Shown piece by piece: positions 26,822 to 36,422 of a stretch of 64,000 bases of DNA (within the stretch, counting starts at the first letter, position 1; every line of letters starts with the position of its first letter). Origin of the DNA: Pseudopedobacter sp035496935 (lineage in GTDB: Bacteria > Bacteroidota > Bacteroidia > Sphingobacteriales > Sphingobacteriaceae); the NCBI GenBank assembly GCA_035496935.1, contig DATJED010000010.1:62001-126000 (forward strand). The letters run 5' to 3'. The notes below the pieces were generated by a model. That model saw nothing but the letters and a program-made list of their open reading frames with translations, searched no databases and was not told the DNA's origin. Position numbers and translations under genes: made by a program.

Positions 26822-29800
26822 ATGTTTAAGAAATTTATAGAAAGACCTGTATTATCTACCGTTATCTCTATTATCATCGTGATTTTGGGAATACTGGGGA
26901 TACTTACATTACCTATAGCACAATATCCAGAAATTGCTCCTCCTACGGTACAAGTATCGGCATCATACCAAGGTGCCAATGCAGATGTGGTAATGAGCAG
27001 TGTGGTGGTTCCGTTAGAAGAACAAATCAATGGTGTGGAGAATATGTTGTACATGACATCTTCTGCCGGAAATGATGGTACTGCTAACATCACCATTTAC
27101 TTTAAATTAGGGACTAATCCCGATTTAGCCGCAGTAAATGTGCAGAACAGAGTAACCCGAGCAACTCCACTGTTACCTGCCGAGGTAACCAAATCTGGGG
27201 TAATTACCGCAAAAAAGCAAGCCAGTAACGTATTGATATTTGGTTTATACAGCGACGATCCTCGGTACGATAGTAAGTTTATCCAAAACTATGCAGAAAT
27301 TAATCTGGTTCCGCAAATAAAAAGGGTAAACGGTGTGGGTGACGCAACTGCTTTCGGACAATCCACTTATACCATGCGTTTATGGTTAAAACCTGATGTA
27401 ATGGCAGCCTATGGTTTAGTGCCTGCGGATATTAGTGCTGCTTTAGCAGATCAAAATATTGAAGCGGCTCCAGGGCAGTTGGGCGAACAGGGAAATCAAT
27501 CTTTCCAATATACCTTAAAATACACCGGTCGCTTAAAAGATGAAAGCCAATTTGGGGATATCATCATCAGAGCAGACCAAAACGGACAAGTTCTAAAATT
27601 AAAAGATATTGCCCGGATAGAATTAGGCGCACAAGGTTATACCAGCACCGTTAAATTGGATGGTAAAGAAGCCTTGGGTTTCGCCATCAACCAAACTGCA
27701 GGTTCTAACGCAAAAGAAGTAATTGAAGGCTCTATTAAAGTATTGGATGATGCAGCTGTAAACTTTCCTAAAGGAATACACTATGTCAGTTTAATCAATG
27801 TGAACGACTTTCTAGATGCCTCTATTGAAAAGGTATTACATACTTTGCTAGAGGCATTTATATTGGTTTTTATTGTAGTCTTTATCTTCCTTCAGGATTT
27901 TAGATCAACACTTATTCCGGCCATATCTGTTCCGGTAGCCATTATAGGTACGTTTTTCTTTTTGGGTTTATTTGGTTTTACCATCAATTTACTCACGCTA
28001 TTTGCTCTCGTACTCGCCATTGGTATCGTCGTCGATGATGCCATTGTGGTCGTAGAGGCGGTGCATGCCAAATTGGATAGCGGTTATCGCTCCGCTAAAA
28101 AAGCCACGGTTGATGCCATGAGCGAGATTACAGGAGCCATCATTTCCATCACTTTGGTAATGGCGGCGGTATTTATTCCGGTAAGCTTTATTGGAGGTTC
28201 CTCTGGGGTATTTTACAAACAGTTTGGTTTAACCTTAGCCATTGCAATTATTTTATCCGCTGTTAACGCCTTAACATTAAGTCCCGCACTTTGCGCCATC
28301 TTTTTGAAACCTCATGATAAAGAACATGACGACGTTAACAAAGGATTTAAAGATCGGTTCTTTATTGCTTTTAACACTTCCTTTGATAGGATGAACTATC
28401 GCTACAAAAGCTATGTTTATTACCTTTCAAAAAGAAAATGGATTGCTTTTGCAGGATTATTGGTGTTTGTTGGCGCTTTGGTTTGGGCCATGGAAACCAC
28501 ACCTAAAGGTTTTGTTCCGAATGAGGATTTGGGCACCATATTTTCTGATATCTCTTTACCTCCTGGAACTTCCAAAGAACGAACAGAAGAAGTGTTAAAC
28601 AAGATCGATAACATTGTAAAAGAAATTCCAGAAAGTCAAAACACTTTTAAAATTTCGGGAAGAGGGATGATCAGTGGAGTGGGCAGTTCTTACGGAATGG
28701 TAATTTCCAGATTAAAGCCTTGGGACGAAAGAGAGCGGGATGTTAAAACCATCATTGGAGAGCTATTTGCCAAAACCGCGGGAATGAAAGAAGCAAGAAT
28801 TATTTTCTTTGCTCCGCCAACCATATCAGGTTTTGGTAACAGTGGTGGTTTCGAGTTCCAGCTACAGGATAAAACCGGTGGAACTATTCAAAAATTTACG
28901 CAGGTATCAAACGAGCTTTTGGCTGCTTTAAATCAACGGCCCGAGATTCAATATGCATCCACCTCGTTCAACCCTAATTTCCCTCAATACGAGATTTCTA
29001 CCAATGTTGCCAAAATTAAACAAGCTGGCTTAAGTGTGAATGAAGTCATGAACGTGATGCAAGGTTATTATGGCGGTGTTTATGCTTCTAACTTTAATAA
29101 ATTTGGAAAGCAGTACCGTGTAGTTTATCAGGCCGATCCGCAATACAGAGCAAATCTGGAAAGCTTGAATAAAGTGTACGTTCGTACTGGAAGTGGCACA
29201 ATGGCGCCCATTACAGAGTTCGTTACGTTAAAAAAAGTATACGGGCCTCAGTCGATATCAAGGTTTAACCTCTATACTTCAATAGCTATTACGGGAAGCC
29301 CGAATGCCGGTTATAGTACTGGCGACGCATTAAATGCAGTAAAAGAAGAAGCAGCCAAAGTGCTTCCGCCAGGATACGGTTATGAGTTCTCGGGTTTATC
29401 AAGAGAAGAGCAATCGGCAGGGAGCCAAACCATTTTAATTTTCGGCTTATGTTTGATATTCGTCTACTTTTTATTGGCGGCACAATATGAAAGTTATATA
29501 CTTCCGCTGGCAGTAATTTGTTCTTTACCGGTAGGTTTAGCAGGCGTATTCATCTTTGATAAAATCTTTGGCGTAGATAATAATATTTACACCCAAATCA
29601 CCCTGATTATGTTAGTGGGCTTGCTGGCCAAAAACGCCATCTTAATTGTAGAGTATGCAGTTGAACGCCGTAGAAAAGGGATGACCGTTTTAAGAGCAGC
29701 TTTAGATGGCGCAACCGCCCGTCTCCGTCCAATTTTAATGACTTCCTTGGCGTTTATATTCGGTTTATTGCCTTTAATGCTTTCCACAGGAGTGGGTGCT

Positions 29801-30025
29801 GCCGGTAATACTTCTATTGGAACAGGTGCCGTTGGCGGGATGCTTTTCGGAACCATATTCGGGGGGTTTGTGATTCCGGTACTATTTATCGTATTCCAAA
29901 ATTTACAGGAAAAAGTAAGCAGCAAATCTCCTTATGATGAGAGCGTAATCGACGCACATCAAACCTCTCTACACTTTAGCAAAGAAGAAATCGAAGATCA
30001 AAAATTAGGACTAAACAATGATTAA
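26822..30025 (+). CDS. RND multidrug efflux pump, AcrB/MexB (HAE1) type
   Basis: A 1067-aa inner-membrane proton/drug antiporter. It starts MFKKFIERPVLSTVISIIIV and contains AQYPEIAPPTVQVSASYQGA and the docking and pore segments of two large periplasmic loops. In TM4 the proton-relay Asp pair sits in GIVVDDAIVVVEAV. The second half repeats the first, with IFGLCLIFVYFLLAAQYES and LLAKNAILIVEYA. Full length, no frameshift. Its 3' end overlaps the channel gene by 8 nt. Substrates cannot be read from sequence; the HAE1-type architecture suggests organic compounds rather than metals. Confidence 0.95.
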   Translation: MFKKFIERPVLSTVISIIIVILGILGILTLPIAQYPEIAPPTVQVSASYQGANADVVMSSVVVPLEEQINGVENMLYMTSSAGNDGTANITIYFKLGTNPDLAAVNVQNRVTRATPLLPAEVTKSGVITAKKQASNVLIFGLYSDDPRYDSKFIQNYAEINLVPQIKRVNGVGDATAFGQSTYTMRLWLKPDVMAAYGLVPADISAALADQNIEAAPGQLGEQGNQSFQYTLKYTGRLKDESQFGDIIIRADQNGQVLKLKDIARIELGAQGYTSTVKLDGKEALGFAINQTAGSNAKEVIEGSIKVLDDAAVNFPKGIHYVSLINVNDFLDASIEKVLHTLLEAFILVFIVVFIFLQDFRSTLIPAISVPVAIIGTFFFLGLFGFTINLLTLFALVLAIGIVVDDAIVVVEAVHAKLDSGYRSAKKATVDAMSEITGAIISITLVMAAVFIPVSFIGGSSGVFYKQFGLTLAIAIILSAVNALTLSPALCAIFLKPHDKEHDDVNKGFKDRFFIAFNTSFDRMNYRYKSYVYYLSKRKWIAFAGLLVFVGALVWAMETTPKGFVPNEDLGTIFSDISLPPGTSKERTEEVLNKIDNIVKEIPESQNTFKISGRGMISGVGSSYGMVISRLKPWDERERDVKTIIGELFAKTAGMKEARIIFFAPPTISGFGNSGGFEFQLQDKTGGTIQKFTQVSNELLAALNQRPEIQYASTSFNPNFPQYEISTNVAKIKQAGLSVNEVMNVMQGYYGGVYASNFNKFGKQYRVVYQADPQYRANLESLNKVYVRTGSGTMAPITEFVTLKKVYGPQSISRFNLYTSIAITGSPNAGYSTGDALNAVKEEAAKVLPPGYGYEFSGLSREEQSAGSQTILIFGLCLIFVYFLLAAQYESYILPLAVICSLPVGLAGVFIFDKIFGVDNNIYTQITLIMLVGLLAKNAILIVEYAVERRRKGMTVLRAALDGATARLRPILMTSLAFIFGLLPLMLSTGVGAAGNTSIGTGAVGGMLFGTIFGGFVIPVLFIVFQNLQEKVSSKSPYDESVIDAHQTSLHFSKEEIEDQKLGLNND

Positions 30026-31430
30026 AAAATATATAACATACGGCTTGACCTTCAGCATTTTTATGCTGGGCTTAAGCGCCTGTAAGGTGACCAAAACCTA
30101 TCAGACTCCGCAATTTGCAGGTACTGATAGTTTGTATAGAGGTGAAATTGCTAATACGGATACTATTAGTATTGCAGATCTGCCTTATCAGGATTTATTT
30201 GCCGATCCTTTACTACAAAACCTGATTGAAGAAGGTTTACAACAGAACTTGGATCTTAAAATCGCACTCGAAAGAATGAACAGTGCGGCAGCGCAACTTC
30301 GTTTAAGTAAAGTAGCGTATTTGCCAAGCTTAAACCTGGATTTGTCTGTGGCAGACAACAAGCAATCGGAGGCGGCTTTAAATTTTCCTCCCGGAGTTAA
30401 CATTAATACCGAAACACAGCTTTACAAAGCTCAACTAAGTTCTTCCTGGGAAATTGATGTTTGGGGGAAGTTGGGAAGTGCTAAAAGAGCAACATTTGCC
30501 ACTTTCTTGCAAACAGATGCAGCTAAAAGAGCGGTGCAAACTCAACTGGTTAGTACGATAGCCAATAATTACTATTTATTGCTGGCGTTGGATAAACAGC
30601 TGAAAATTACCGAGCAAACTTTGCAAAACCGCATCAAAGCGGTAGAAACCATGAAAGCTTTAAAAGACGCGGCCATTGTAAACGGAGCCGCAGTGGTGCA
30701 AAGCGAAGCCAACCGCTATGCTGCCGAAGTAACCATACCCGATTTAAAAAGACGGATACGTGAAACGGAAAATGCTTTAAACATTTTATTGGCAAAACCG
30801 GGGACTACAATTCTTAGAGGAAATTTAGATAACCAAAAAACCATTGCGGATTTAAAAACTGGGGTGCCTTCTCAGTTGCTAAAAAATCGTCCTGACATTC
30901 AACAGGCCGAATTTGCATTTGAAACTGCTTTTGAAAATACCAATCTGGCTAAAACTTATTTCTATCCTTCGCTTACGCTAACAGCAAACGGAGGGTTGTC
31001 TTCGTTAACCATCGAAAACCTGTTCAATAATTCTATTTTCTATAGCGTAGTAGGCGGTTTAACACAGCCAATTTTCAATAGAGGTTTAAATAAAGCCCGT
31101 TTAACATCGGCAAAAGCTGCACAACAGGAAGCTTATTATACTTTCCAAAAAGCCTTATTAACTGCTGGAACGGAAGTTTCAAATTACCTTTATGCCTATC
31201 AAACCGCACAGGAAAAGCAGGGCTTTAGAGAGCAACAGATTGATGCGTTAACAAAATCAGTTGATTATACTAACGAATTGCTGAAATATAGCTCTGCAAC
31301 AAACTACACCGACGTTTTAACATCAGAGCAAGCCTTATTAACGGCACAACTAAACGGCGTAGATGATGAGCTACAAAAGCTACAGGCAGTGGTTAATTTA
31401 TATCGGGCGCTGGGTGGCGGCTGGAAATAA
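30018..31430 (+). CDS. TolC/OprM-like outer membrane efflux lipoprotein (NodT family)
   Basis: A 470-aa outer membrane channel of the RND system. The lipobox lies at LGLSACKV near residue 22. Two repeated OEP domains follow, each with a long helical hairpin and strand segments (SSWEIDVWGKLGSAKRA; LTANGGLSSLTIENLF). The NRPDIQQAEFAFE-type motif of the second half is present. The family's final segment (LQAVVNLYRALGGGWK) is intact. It overlaps the pump gene and ends the operon; no terminator is apparent. Confidence 0.94.
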   Translation: MIKKYITYGLTFSIFMLGLSACKVTKTYQTPQFAGTDSLYRGEIANTDTISIADLPYQDLFADPLLQNLIEEGLQQNLDLKIALERMNSAAAQLRLSKVAYLPSLNLDLSVADNKQSEAALNFPPGVNINTETQLYKAQLSSSWEIDVWGKLGSAKRATFATFLQTDAAKRAVQTQLVSTIANNYYLLLALDKQLKITEQTLQNRIKAVETMKALKDAAIVNGAAVVQSEANRYAAEVTIPDLKRRIRETENALNILLAKPGTTILRGNLDNQKTIADLKTGVPSQLLKNRPDIQQAEFAFETAFENTNLAKTYFYPSLTLTANGGLSSLTIENLFNNSIFYSVVGGLTQPIFNRGLNKARLTSAKAAQQEAYYTFQKALLTAGTEVSNYLYAYQTAQEKQGFREQQIDALTKSVDYTNELLKYSSATNYTDVLTSEQALLTAQLNGVDDELQKLQAVVNLYRALGGGWK

Positions 31431-31470
31431 AGGAGAAAAAAATTGCTTGATTACCTGCGTTATTTCAAGA

Positions 31471-31785
31471 ATCGAAATTGATAGCCTGCGATACAATTAT
31501 CCAGATAATGACAAAGACCGTTGACGGCGAACATATTGTTTATTTATGTCGCTGGTCAGGGAATGGGCGTTTCCAAGGAAGATTTGAAACCTATTTTTAA
31601 CAAGTTCTACCGCACTAATGATGTTTAAAAACCCATGCCGGGCTTGATATGGGGCTATTTGTTACTTCAAAATTATTAACAATCATGGTGGAAATATTGG
31701 ATTAATAATTAAGGTCAAAAGAACAGAGAGTGAAATTGGCATAGGTTCAACGTTCTTTTTTACCTTGCTGATCATCAAAAGCTAA
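31471..31785 (+). pseudogene. Decayed 3' end of a histidine kinase gene (ATPase domain remnant)
   Basis: Three reading frames together spell the C-terminal ATPase domain of a sensor kinase. First comes SLRYNYPDNDK (N-box remnant), then VDGEHIV, then AGQGMGVSKEDLKPIFNKFY with RTNDV and a stop (G1 and F boxes). GLDMGLFVTSK follows (G2 box), and finally IINNHGGNIG and GIGSTFFFTLLIIKS with a stop. At least three frameshifts and an internal stop are needed to read through it, and no upstream dimerisation domain remains. It fills most of the 418-nt gap after the efflux operon. Confidence 0.75.
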
Positions 31786-31848
31786 TGGCCCAAATTGCAA
31801 GCGTCCTTTTGTTTAACGAGGTTCCGTTTAACAAAATCAAAATTAATT

Positions 31849-32961
31849 TCAGATATGATCAACAATCTTTCTGATTTTTTCATCCAGCTCCTCCACCGCT
31901 TTATCCATCAGCTGTAAAATCTCTTTCGAAGCGCTATAGTCATCATTTTTTATAACTTCCATCAATCCCAGAATAGAAGAAACCGGTTTTCTTAGCTCAT
32001 GAGACTGCATCCATGCAATCTGCTTTAGGGCAAGATCCTGCTCGTCTATTTTCTTTTCATCGCTCACTTTCTGAGATACATCGGTAAGGTTTAAAGAAAC
32101 TCCAATAATATTGCCTTCTTCATCTCTTGCGGGGTCGTAGGTGACGTACCACCACTTCTTCCCGCTTTTGTTTTCGACCGTTCTTTCCCGGGCGACGGAT
32201 TGTCCGTTAAGACATTTGTTAAAGTTCAAGATAAAGCTTTTCTTATATTTCTCTTCAAAATAATCAAGGATATTGGCATCGTTCCTCATGCTTTTGCCAA
32301 ACATTTCTTCTGATATGTTTTTCGCCGCGGTGTTATAGGCTAAGATGTTCATATCCAGGCCAATTAAAAAATGTAATGAACTCGAGGCGTCAAAAAAAGA
32401 GCGCAACTTGTTGGCAGATTGTTTTGCTTTTATATAAAGTTCTTTCAGGATTTTTAAACTGGTGTCAAACTCTAATAAATGGATGGCTTGTTTTGAGAGG
32501 ATTTCTAATGTTTTTATCTGATAATCATCTAGTTTTTTAGGAGTATGGTCAATTACACAAAGGCTACCTAAACTATGCCCGTCTGACGTGATGAGCGGAG
32601 CGCCTGCATAAAATCTAATCTTCGGCCCACCAGTTACCAGCGGATTTTGCACAAAGCGCTGATCTATTTGCGTGTCGTTAACAATTACCATTTTTGATTC
32701 CTCTATCACATGGTTGCAGAAGGCATCCGCTCTAGGAGAGGTTTCTATATCGGTGCCAACCTTAAACCTCAGGTACTGGGTGTCGTTATCCAATAGCGTA
32801 ATAAGTGCTATAGGCGTACCGCATATTTTTGCGGCAAGTGCTGTTATTTCCTGTAGTTCATCTTCTTTAGAGATTTCCAATTTTAGAAATCTATTTACCT
32901 CCATTAATCGTTCGAGTTCTTTTAAAGGCATAAGACTATTTAAGATGTTTAAGGATTTCAA
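31849..32961 (-). CDS. GAF-PAS protein with phospho-acceptor helix but no kinase ATPase domain
   Basis: A 370-aa soluble protein: GAF domain (about residues 17-165, with FCNHVIEESKMVIVNDT and GAPLITSDGHSLGSLCVID), then a PAS domain (about 185-300, ending GVSLNLTDVSQKV). A single two-helix histidine phosphotransfer-like segment comes last, with H321 in WMQSHELRKPVSSILGLMEV. The frame then stops at residue 370 in an amphipathic helix (ELDEKIRKIVDH), where a normal kinase would begin its HATPase domain; N, G1 and G2 boxes are absent. It may therefore dimerise with or receive phosphate from another kinase. A very similar ending occurs in the PAS protein at 50978-52237. The partner is unknown. Confidence 0.8.
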   Translation of the reverse strand: MKSLNILNSLMPLKELERLMEVNRFLKLEISKEDELQEITALAAKICGTPIALITLLDNDTQYLRFKVGTDIETSPRADAFCNHVIEESKMVIVNDTQIDQRFVQNPLVTGGPKIRFYAGAPLITSDGHSLGSLCVIDHTPKKLDDYQIKTLEILSKQAIHLLEFDTSLKILKELYIKAKQSANKLRSFFDASSSLHFLIGLDMNILAYNTAAKNISEEMFGKSMRNDANILDYFEEKYKKSFILNFNKCLNGQSVARERTVENKSGKKWWYVTYDPARDEEGNIIGVSLNLTDVSQKVSDEKKIDEQDLALKQIAWMQSHELRKPVSSILGLMEVIKNDDYSASKEILQLMDKAVEELDEKIRKIVDHI

Positions 32962-33205
32962 CGGATTTTCTGCTTTTTGGGCACTTTAAATCATGCATAT
33001 TTTTGATGTCAGGTTTTCTTTGGTCGCTTGGATGGTTAACAACTCTGGTCACATGTGTTTAGCACTTTTCGTACCTCAACCCATCGCATATATGTCCATA
33101 GGTTAAAATTTCGCACCTTTTTGCCCGTTGGATAAAAGTGACGTAATCAAGTATCATGCCATTAGTCTTTCGGGAAGAGTTCATCAAATTTCTTAAGAGT
33201 CTTGC

Positions 33206-33712
33206 TTACTGGAAACCCGGACGGAAATCTAAAACAATACCATTCATGCAAAATCTTTTGTACGTAGGAGCGGGACCATCATCAAATACATGCCCCAAAT
33301 GCGAATCACAGCGTGAGCAATTCACTTCAATACGTTCCATTCCATGTGAATGATCTGCTTTATAGATGACACTATTTTTGCGAACTGGTTCAAAAAAGCT
33401 TGGCCAGCCACAGTCAGCCATAAACTTGGCATCAGAACGGAATAATTTATTGCCACAAACTGCACAATAGTAAGTTCCTTTAGTGGTACTGTTCCAAAGT
33501 GGATTTTTGAATGGCGCTTCAGTAGCCTGCTCTCTAGCTACTGCGTATACAGCCGGAGGTAATATTTTTTTCCATTCCGCGTTGCTAACATTCAGGTGCT
33601 TCGTATCTGTATTTGAATAATAAGGATTTTTCTGAAGCTTTTTTTGCTGCGTTTGACTAAATACGCTGTAACTGATTGTTAATAATGTTATTAAGCTAAA
33701 TAATTTTTTCAT
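33206..33712 (-). CDS. msrB: Secreted methionine-R-sulfoxide reductase B
   Basis: A 168-aa enzyme that reduces the R form of methionine sulfoxide in proteins. The signal peptide MKKLFSLITLLTISYSVFSQ places it outside the cytoplasm, unlike the usual MsrB. Structural zinc cysteines are present (CAVC and CSRC), as are the substrate pocket segment MADCGWPSF and the catalytic RFCMNGIVLDF, with the nucleophilic Cys in the R(Y/F)C motif. It stands alone and would repair oxidised envelope proteins. How it is re-reduced in the periplasm is not evident locally. Confidence 0.93.
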   Translation of the reverse strand: MKKLFSLITLLTISYSVFSQTQQKKLQKNPYYSNTDTKHLNVSNAEWKKILPPAVYAVAREQATEAPFKNPLWNSTTKGTYYCAVCGNKLFRSDAKFMADCGWPSFFEPVRKNSVIYKADHSHGMERIEVNCSRCDSHLGHVFDDGPAPTYKRFCMNGIVLDFRPGFQ

Positions 33713-34093
33713 ATCTCTAATTTATTCCAATAAATTGTGGACATTATAACACATTATGATATCCTTTTTAACATATACGATAGATCAGATTCAAAGGTAT
33801 TTTGTTTTTCTCAATATGATAGTCGGTTGACAAAGAATATTTTTGTTGTGAGTTTTTGTTGGGTTTTGCCTTTAGTGTTGTAGCTATTTCTAAATAAATT
33901 TAATCGCTTTCTTCCATTCAGTAATTTTGCAAACAAATAGTTCTCGGTTTTGCAAATCCTGTTACAAAAGGGTAAAACGCAGATTCTACGCCTCCGGTTT
34001 TTTCTCTTATATTTGCGCAAATTTTAAACAAATCGTTTAAAAAGCTGTCCGTAGCTCATTCGTAACCACGAAACAAAAAACGGTATTTAATTT
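33713..34093. other. Gene-free stretch between msrB and prfC
   Basis: Both flanking genes point outward, so this 381-nt gap should hold two divergent promoters. Only the prfC side shows a clear -7 box. The open frames in it are short and Arg/Lys-rich, with no recognisable product. I see no repeat or RNA gene. Confidence 0.5.
34008..34015 (+). promoter_or_regulatory. -7 box TATATTTG for prfC
   Basis: A perfect TAnnTTTG match 78 nt upstream of the prfC ATG, giving a leader of about 70 nt. There is no obvious -33 TTTG at the expected distance. Confidence 0.5.
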
Positions 34094-35695
34094 ATGGCAA
34101 CATTACAAGCAGAGATAGCCAAGAGACGTACTTTTGGAATTATTAGTCACCCCGATGCAGGCAAAACCACTTTAACAGAGAAACTGCTATTGTTTGGCGG
34201 TGCAATCCAAAAAGCGGGAACGGTAAAAAGAAATAAGGACGAAAAAACTGCGACTTCGGATTTTATGGAGATTGAGAAACAGCGTGGAATTTCTGTTGCT
34301 ACCTCTGTAATGGGTTTCGAGTATAAAGGCGCCAAAGTTAATATTTTGGATACGCCAGGTCACAAGGATTTTGCCGAAGATACTTACCGTACTTTAACCG
34401 CTGTTGATTCGGTTATTTTGGTGGTGGATTGTGTGAAAGGGGTGGAGGAACAGACCAAAAAGCTGATGCAGGTTTGTAGGATGCGCCATACGCCGGTTAT
34501 TATTTTCATCAATAAAATGGACCGCGAGGGTAAAGACCCTTTTGATTTGTTGGAAGAATTGGAAAAAGAACTAAATATTTCTACCCGTCCGTTAAGCTGG
34601 CCGATAGGAATCGGTCATTCTTTCAAAGGAGTTTACCAATTGAATAATAAGGTTTTAAACCTATTTAGCGCCAATAAAAAGCAAATTGCGAAAGATCAAA
34701 TCAGTATTGCAGATTTAACAGATCCACAAGTTGATCAATTAGTGGGCGATAATTTAGCGGCTAAACTTAGGGATGATGTGGAGCTGATTGAAACCGTTGC
34801 CGAACCTTTTGATAGGAGCTTATATTTAGCAGGTTATTTGGCACCGGTATTTTTCGGAAGTGCCATTAACAATTTTGGGGTGCAGGAATTACTGGAAACC
34901 TTTATTGATATTGCGCCTTCGCCACAAGGACGTGAAACAGACACCCGTAAAGTTGAAAGTGATGAGCCTAAATTTACAGGATTCGTGTTTAAAATTCACG
35001 CTAACTTAGATCCTAATCATAGAGATAGAATTGCTTTCTGCCGGATTTGTTCGGGAACGTTTAAGCGGAACACATTTTACCAGCACAACAGATTAAATAA
35101 AAAATTAAAATTTGCATCGCCGACAAGTTTTATGGCGGATAATAAAAGTTTGGTAGAAGAAGCTTTTCCGGGCGATGTGATTGGTCTGTACGATTCGGGC
35201 AACTTTAAAATTGGAGATACATTGACCGAAGGCGAAAACCTGCAATTTGTGGGCATCCCGAGTTTTTCGCCGGAGATATTTAGAGAATTGGAAAACAACG
35301 ATCCTTTTAAAACCAAGCAGTTAGAAAAAGGAATCCACCAGTTAAGTGATGAAGGCGTGGCTCAGCTGTTTATCCAAAATCCAGGCAACCGAAAAATTAT
35401 TGGAACAGTTGGAGAGCTTCAGTTTGAAGTAATCCAGTTTAGGTTATTGAACGAATACGGCGCTGCCTGTTCTTTCCGCCACATGAACATTACCAAAGCA
35501 AAATGGATTTCTGCAACTTCCGAAGATGAATTAAGGAAATTTATCCAGCGACATAGCTCAAAAATAGCTTACGATAAAGAGAATAAACCGGTTTTTTTAG
35601 CCGCTTCTGCTTGGGATATCGAATACGCTACAAAACAGTTTCCTGAAGTTAGTTTCCATGATACTTCGGAGTGGAGTTTGATTGCGAAGAAGTAA
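34094..35695 (+). CDS. prfC: Peptide chain release factor 3
   Basis: A 533-aa translational GTPase that removes RF1/RF2 from the ribosome after termination. G-domain motifs: SHPDAGKTTLTEKLLLFGGA (G1), RGISVATSV (G2), DTPGHKDFAEDTYRT (G3), NKMDREGKDPFDLL (G4). The GGA-IQKAG insertion after G1 and the length separate RF3 from EF-G and LepA. Domains II and III follow in normal order (VGELQFEVIQFRL). Single gene with its own promoter; a hairpin 6 nt after the stop may act in 3' end formation. Confidence 0.96.
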   Translation: MATLQAEIAKRRTFGIISHPDAGKTTLTEKLLLFGGAIQKAGTVKRNKDEKTATSDFMEIEKQRGISVATSVMGFEYKGAKVNILDTPGHKDFAEDTYRTLTAVDSVILVVDCVKGVEEQTKKLMQVCRMRHTPVIIFINKMDREGKDPFDLLEELEKELNISTRPLSWPIGIGHSFKGVYQLNNKVLNLFSANKKQIAKDQISIADLTDPQVDQLVGDNLAAKLRDDVELIETVAEPFDRSLYLAGYLAPVFFGSAINNFGVQELLETFIDIAPSPQGRETDTRKVESDEPKFTGFVFKIHANLDPNHRDRIAFCRICSGTFKRNTFYQHNRLNKKLKFASPTSFMADNKSLVEEAFPGDVIGLYDSGNFKIGDTLTEGENLQFVGIPSFSPEIFRELENNDPFKTKQLEKGIHQLSDEGVAQLFIQNPGNRKIIGTVGELQFEVIQFRLLNEYGAACSFRHMNITKAKWISATSEDELRKFIQRHSSKIAYDKENKPVFLAASAWDIEYATKQFPEVSFHDTSEWSLIAKK

Positions 35696-35701
35696 GTGTA
35701 A

Positions 35702-36189
35702 GTTCTTTTGTCTTGAAACAAAAGAACCAAAAGTTCAAGGCTTCCGAATCTTTGTTCATTCCACCACGGTAAATCTTTTGAGCGCAATCCAAGCCGTGTG
35801 AACGGCAGTGCCATTACCAAGTTTCTGCAACACTTCTGCGGATTGCTGATATCCCTCGGTCAACAAAGGAAGTGCAGAAAGATTTATCGGGCTCCAATCC
35901 AAACATTCAGAGGCCGGATTTACTGAACGGTTCTGCTGTTTCATTTGTAAAGTTGCCACAATAAAGGGAGCGGTGGAAGTGCTGGAAATCAGAAAATTGG
36001 TAGCACAAAGGAAAGTTAAAGCAGAACCAAGCCTATAGCGAAAGCGGTTTCACTCGGGTACGCAAAAACTTTGTACTGGCACTATCCAGTGAAAATCAGC
36101 GCTGTCGATTTTCTAATGTGTGGTGGCATTGCGCCCAAAGCACCTGTGCGACGAAAAGAGATTTTTGTTTCTTTTCATCTGAAAAGAAA
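35702..36189. repeat. Non-coding element bounded by two hairpins (candidate Bacteroidota intergenic repeat)
   Basis: The left end is a perfect 10-bp hairpin GTTCTTTTGT / ACAAAAGAAC (35702-35727). The right end is a 9-bp hairpin TTTCTTTTC / GAAAAGAAA (36168-36189). Both centre on the same kind of CTTTTG/C-TCTTGAA/ATCTGAA string, so they look like related ends. The 440 nt between them have scattered stops in all frames and no recognisable protein, and look less AT-rich than other gaps here. The left end resembles a repeat I recall from Pedobacter-type genomes; that is memory and was not searched. To 36422 nothing else is seen. Confidence 0.45.
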
Positions 36190-36422
36190 TAGCCTTTCCG
36201 GTGGCAATTAGCCGAGGATATTTCAAATTTGAAAATCATCTCAAGTATAGATTTTACATCACTTCTGAAGACAAGTCCAACCACCGTCGGTTAGGGAGCG
36301 CCACAGCGCCCAAACTTTTGGCCAGCGCTTCAGCTTTGCGATGACGCAGGAACTTTTCAGAAGAACAAAACGCAAACTTCAAAAAAACTCCTTTACCTTT
36401 ATGGTAAAATACAAAAACCTGA

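Noticed and set aside
35569..35959. Overlapping minus-strand frames (67 and 83 codons) at the end of prfC and in the following gap
   Set aside because: They run across the prfC 3' end and the hairpin element without start signals, hydrophobic pattern or known motifs.
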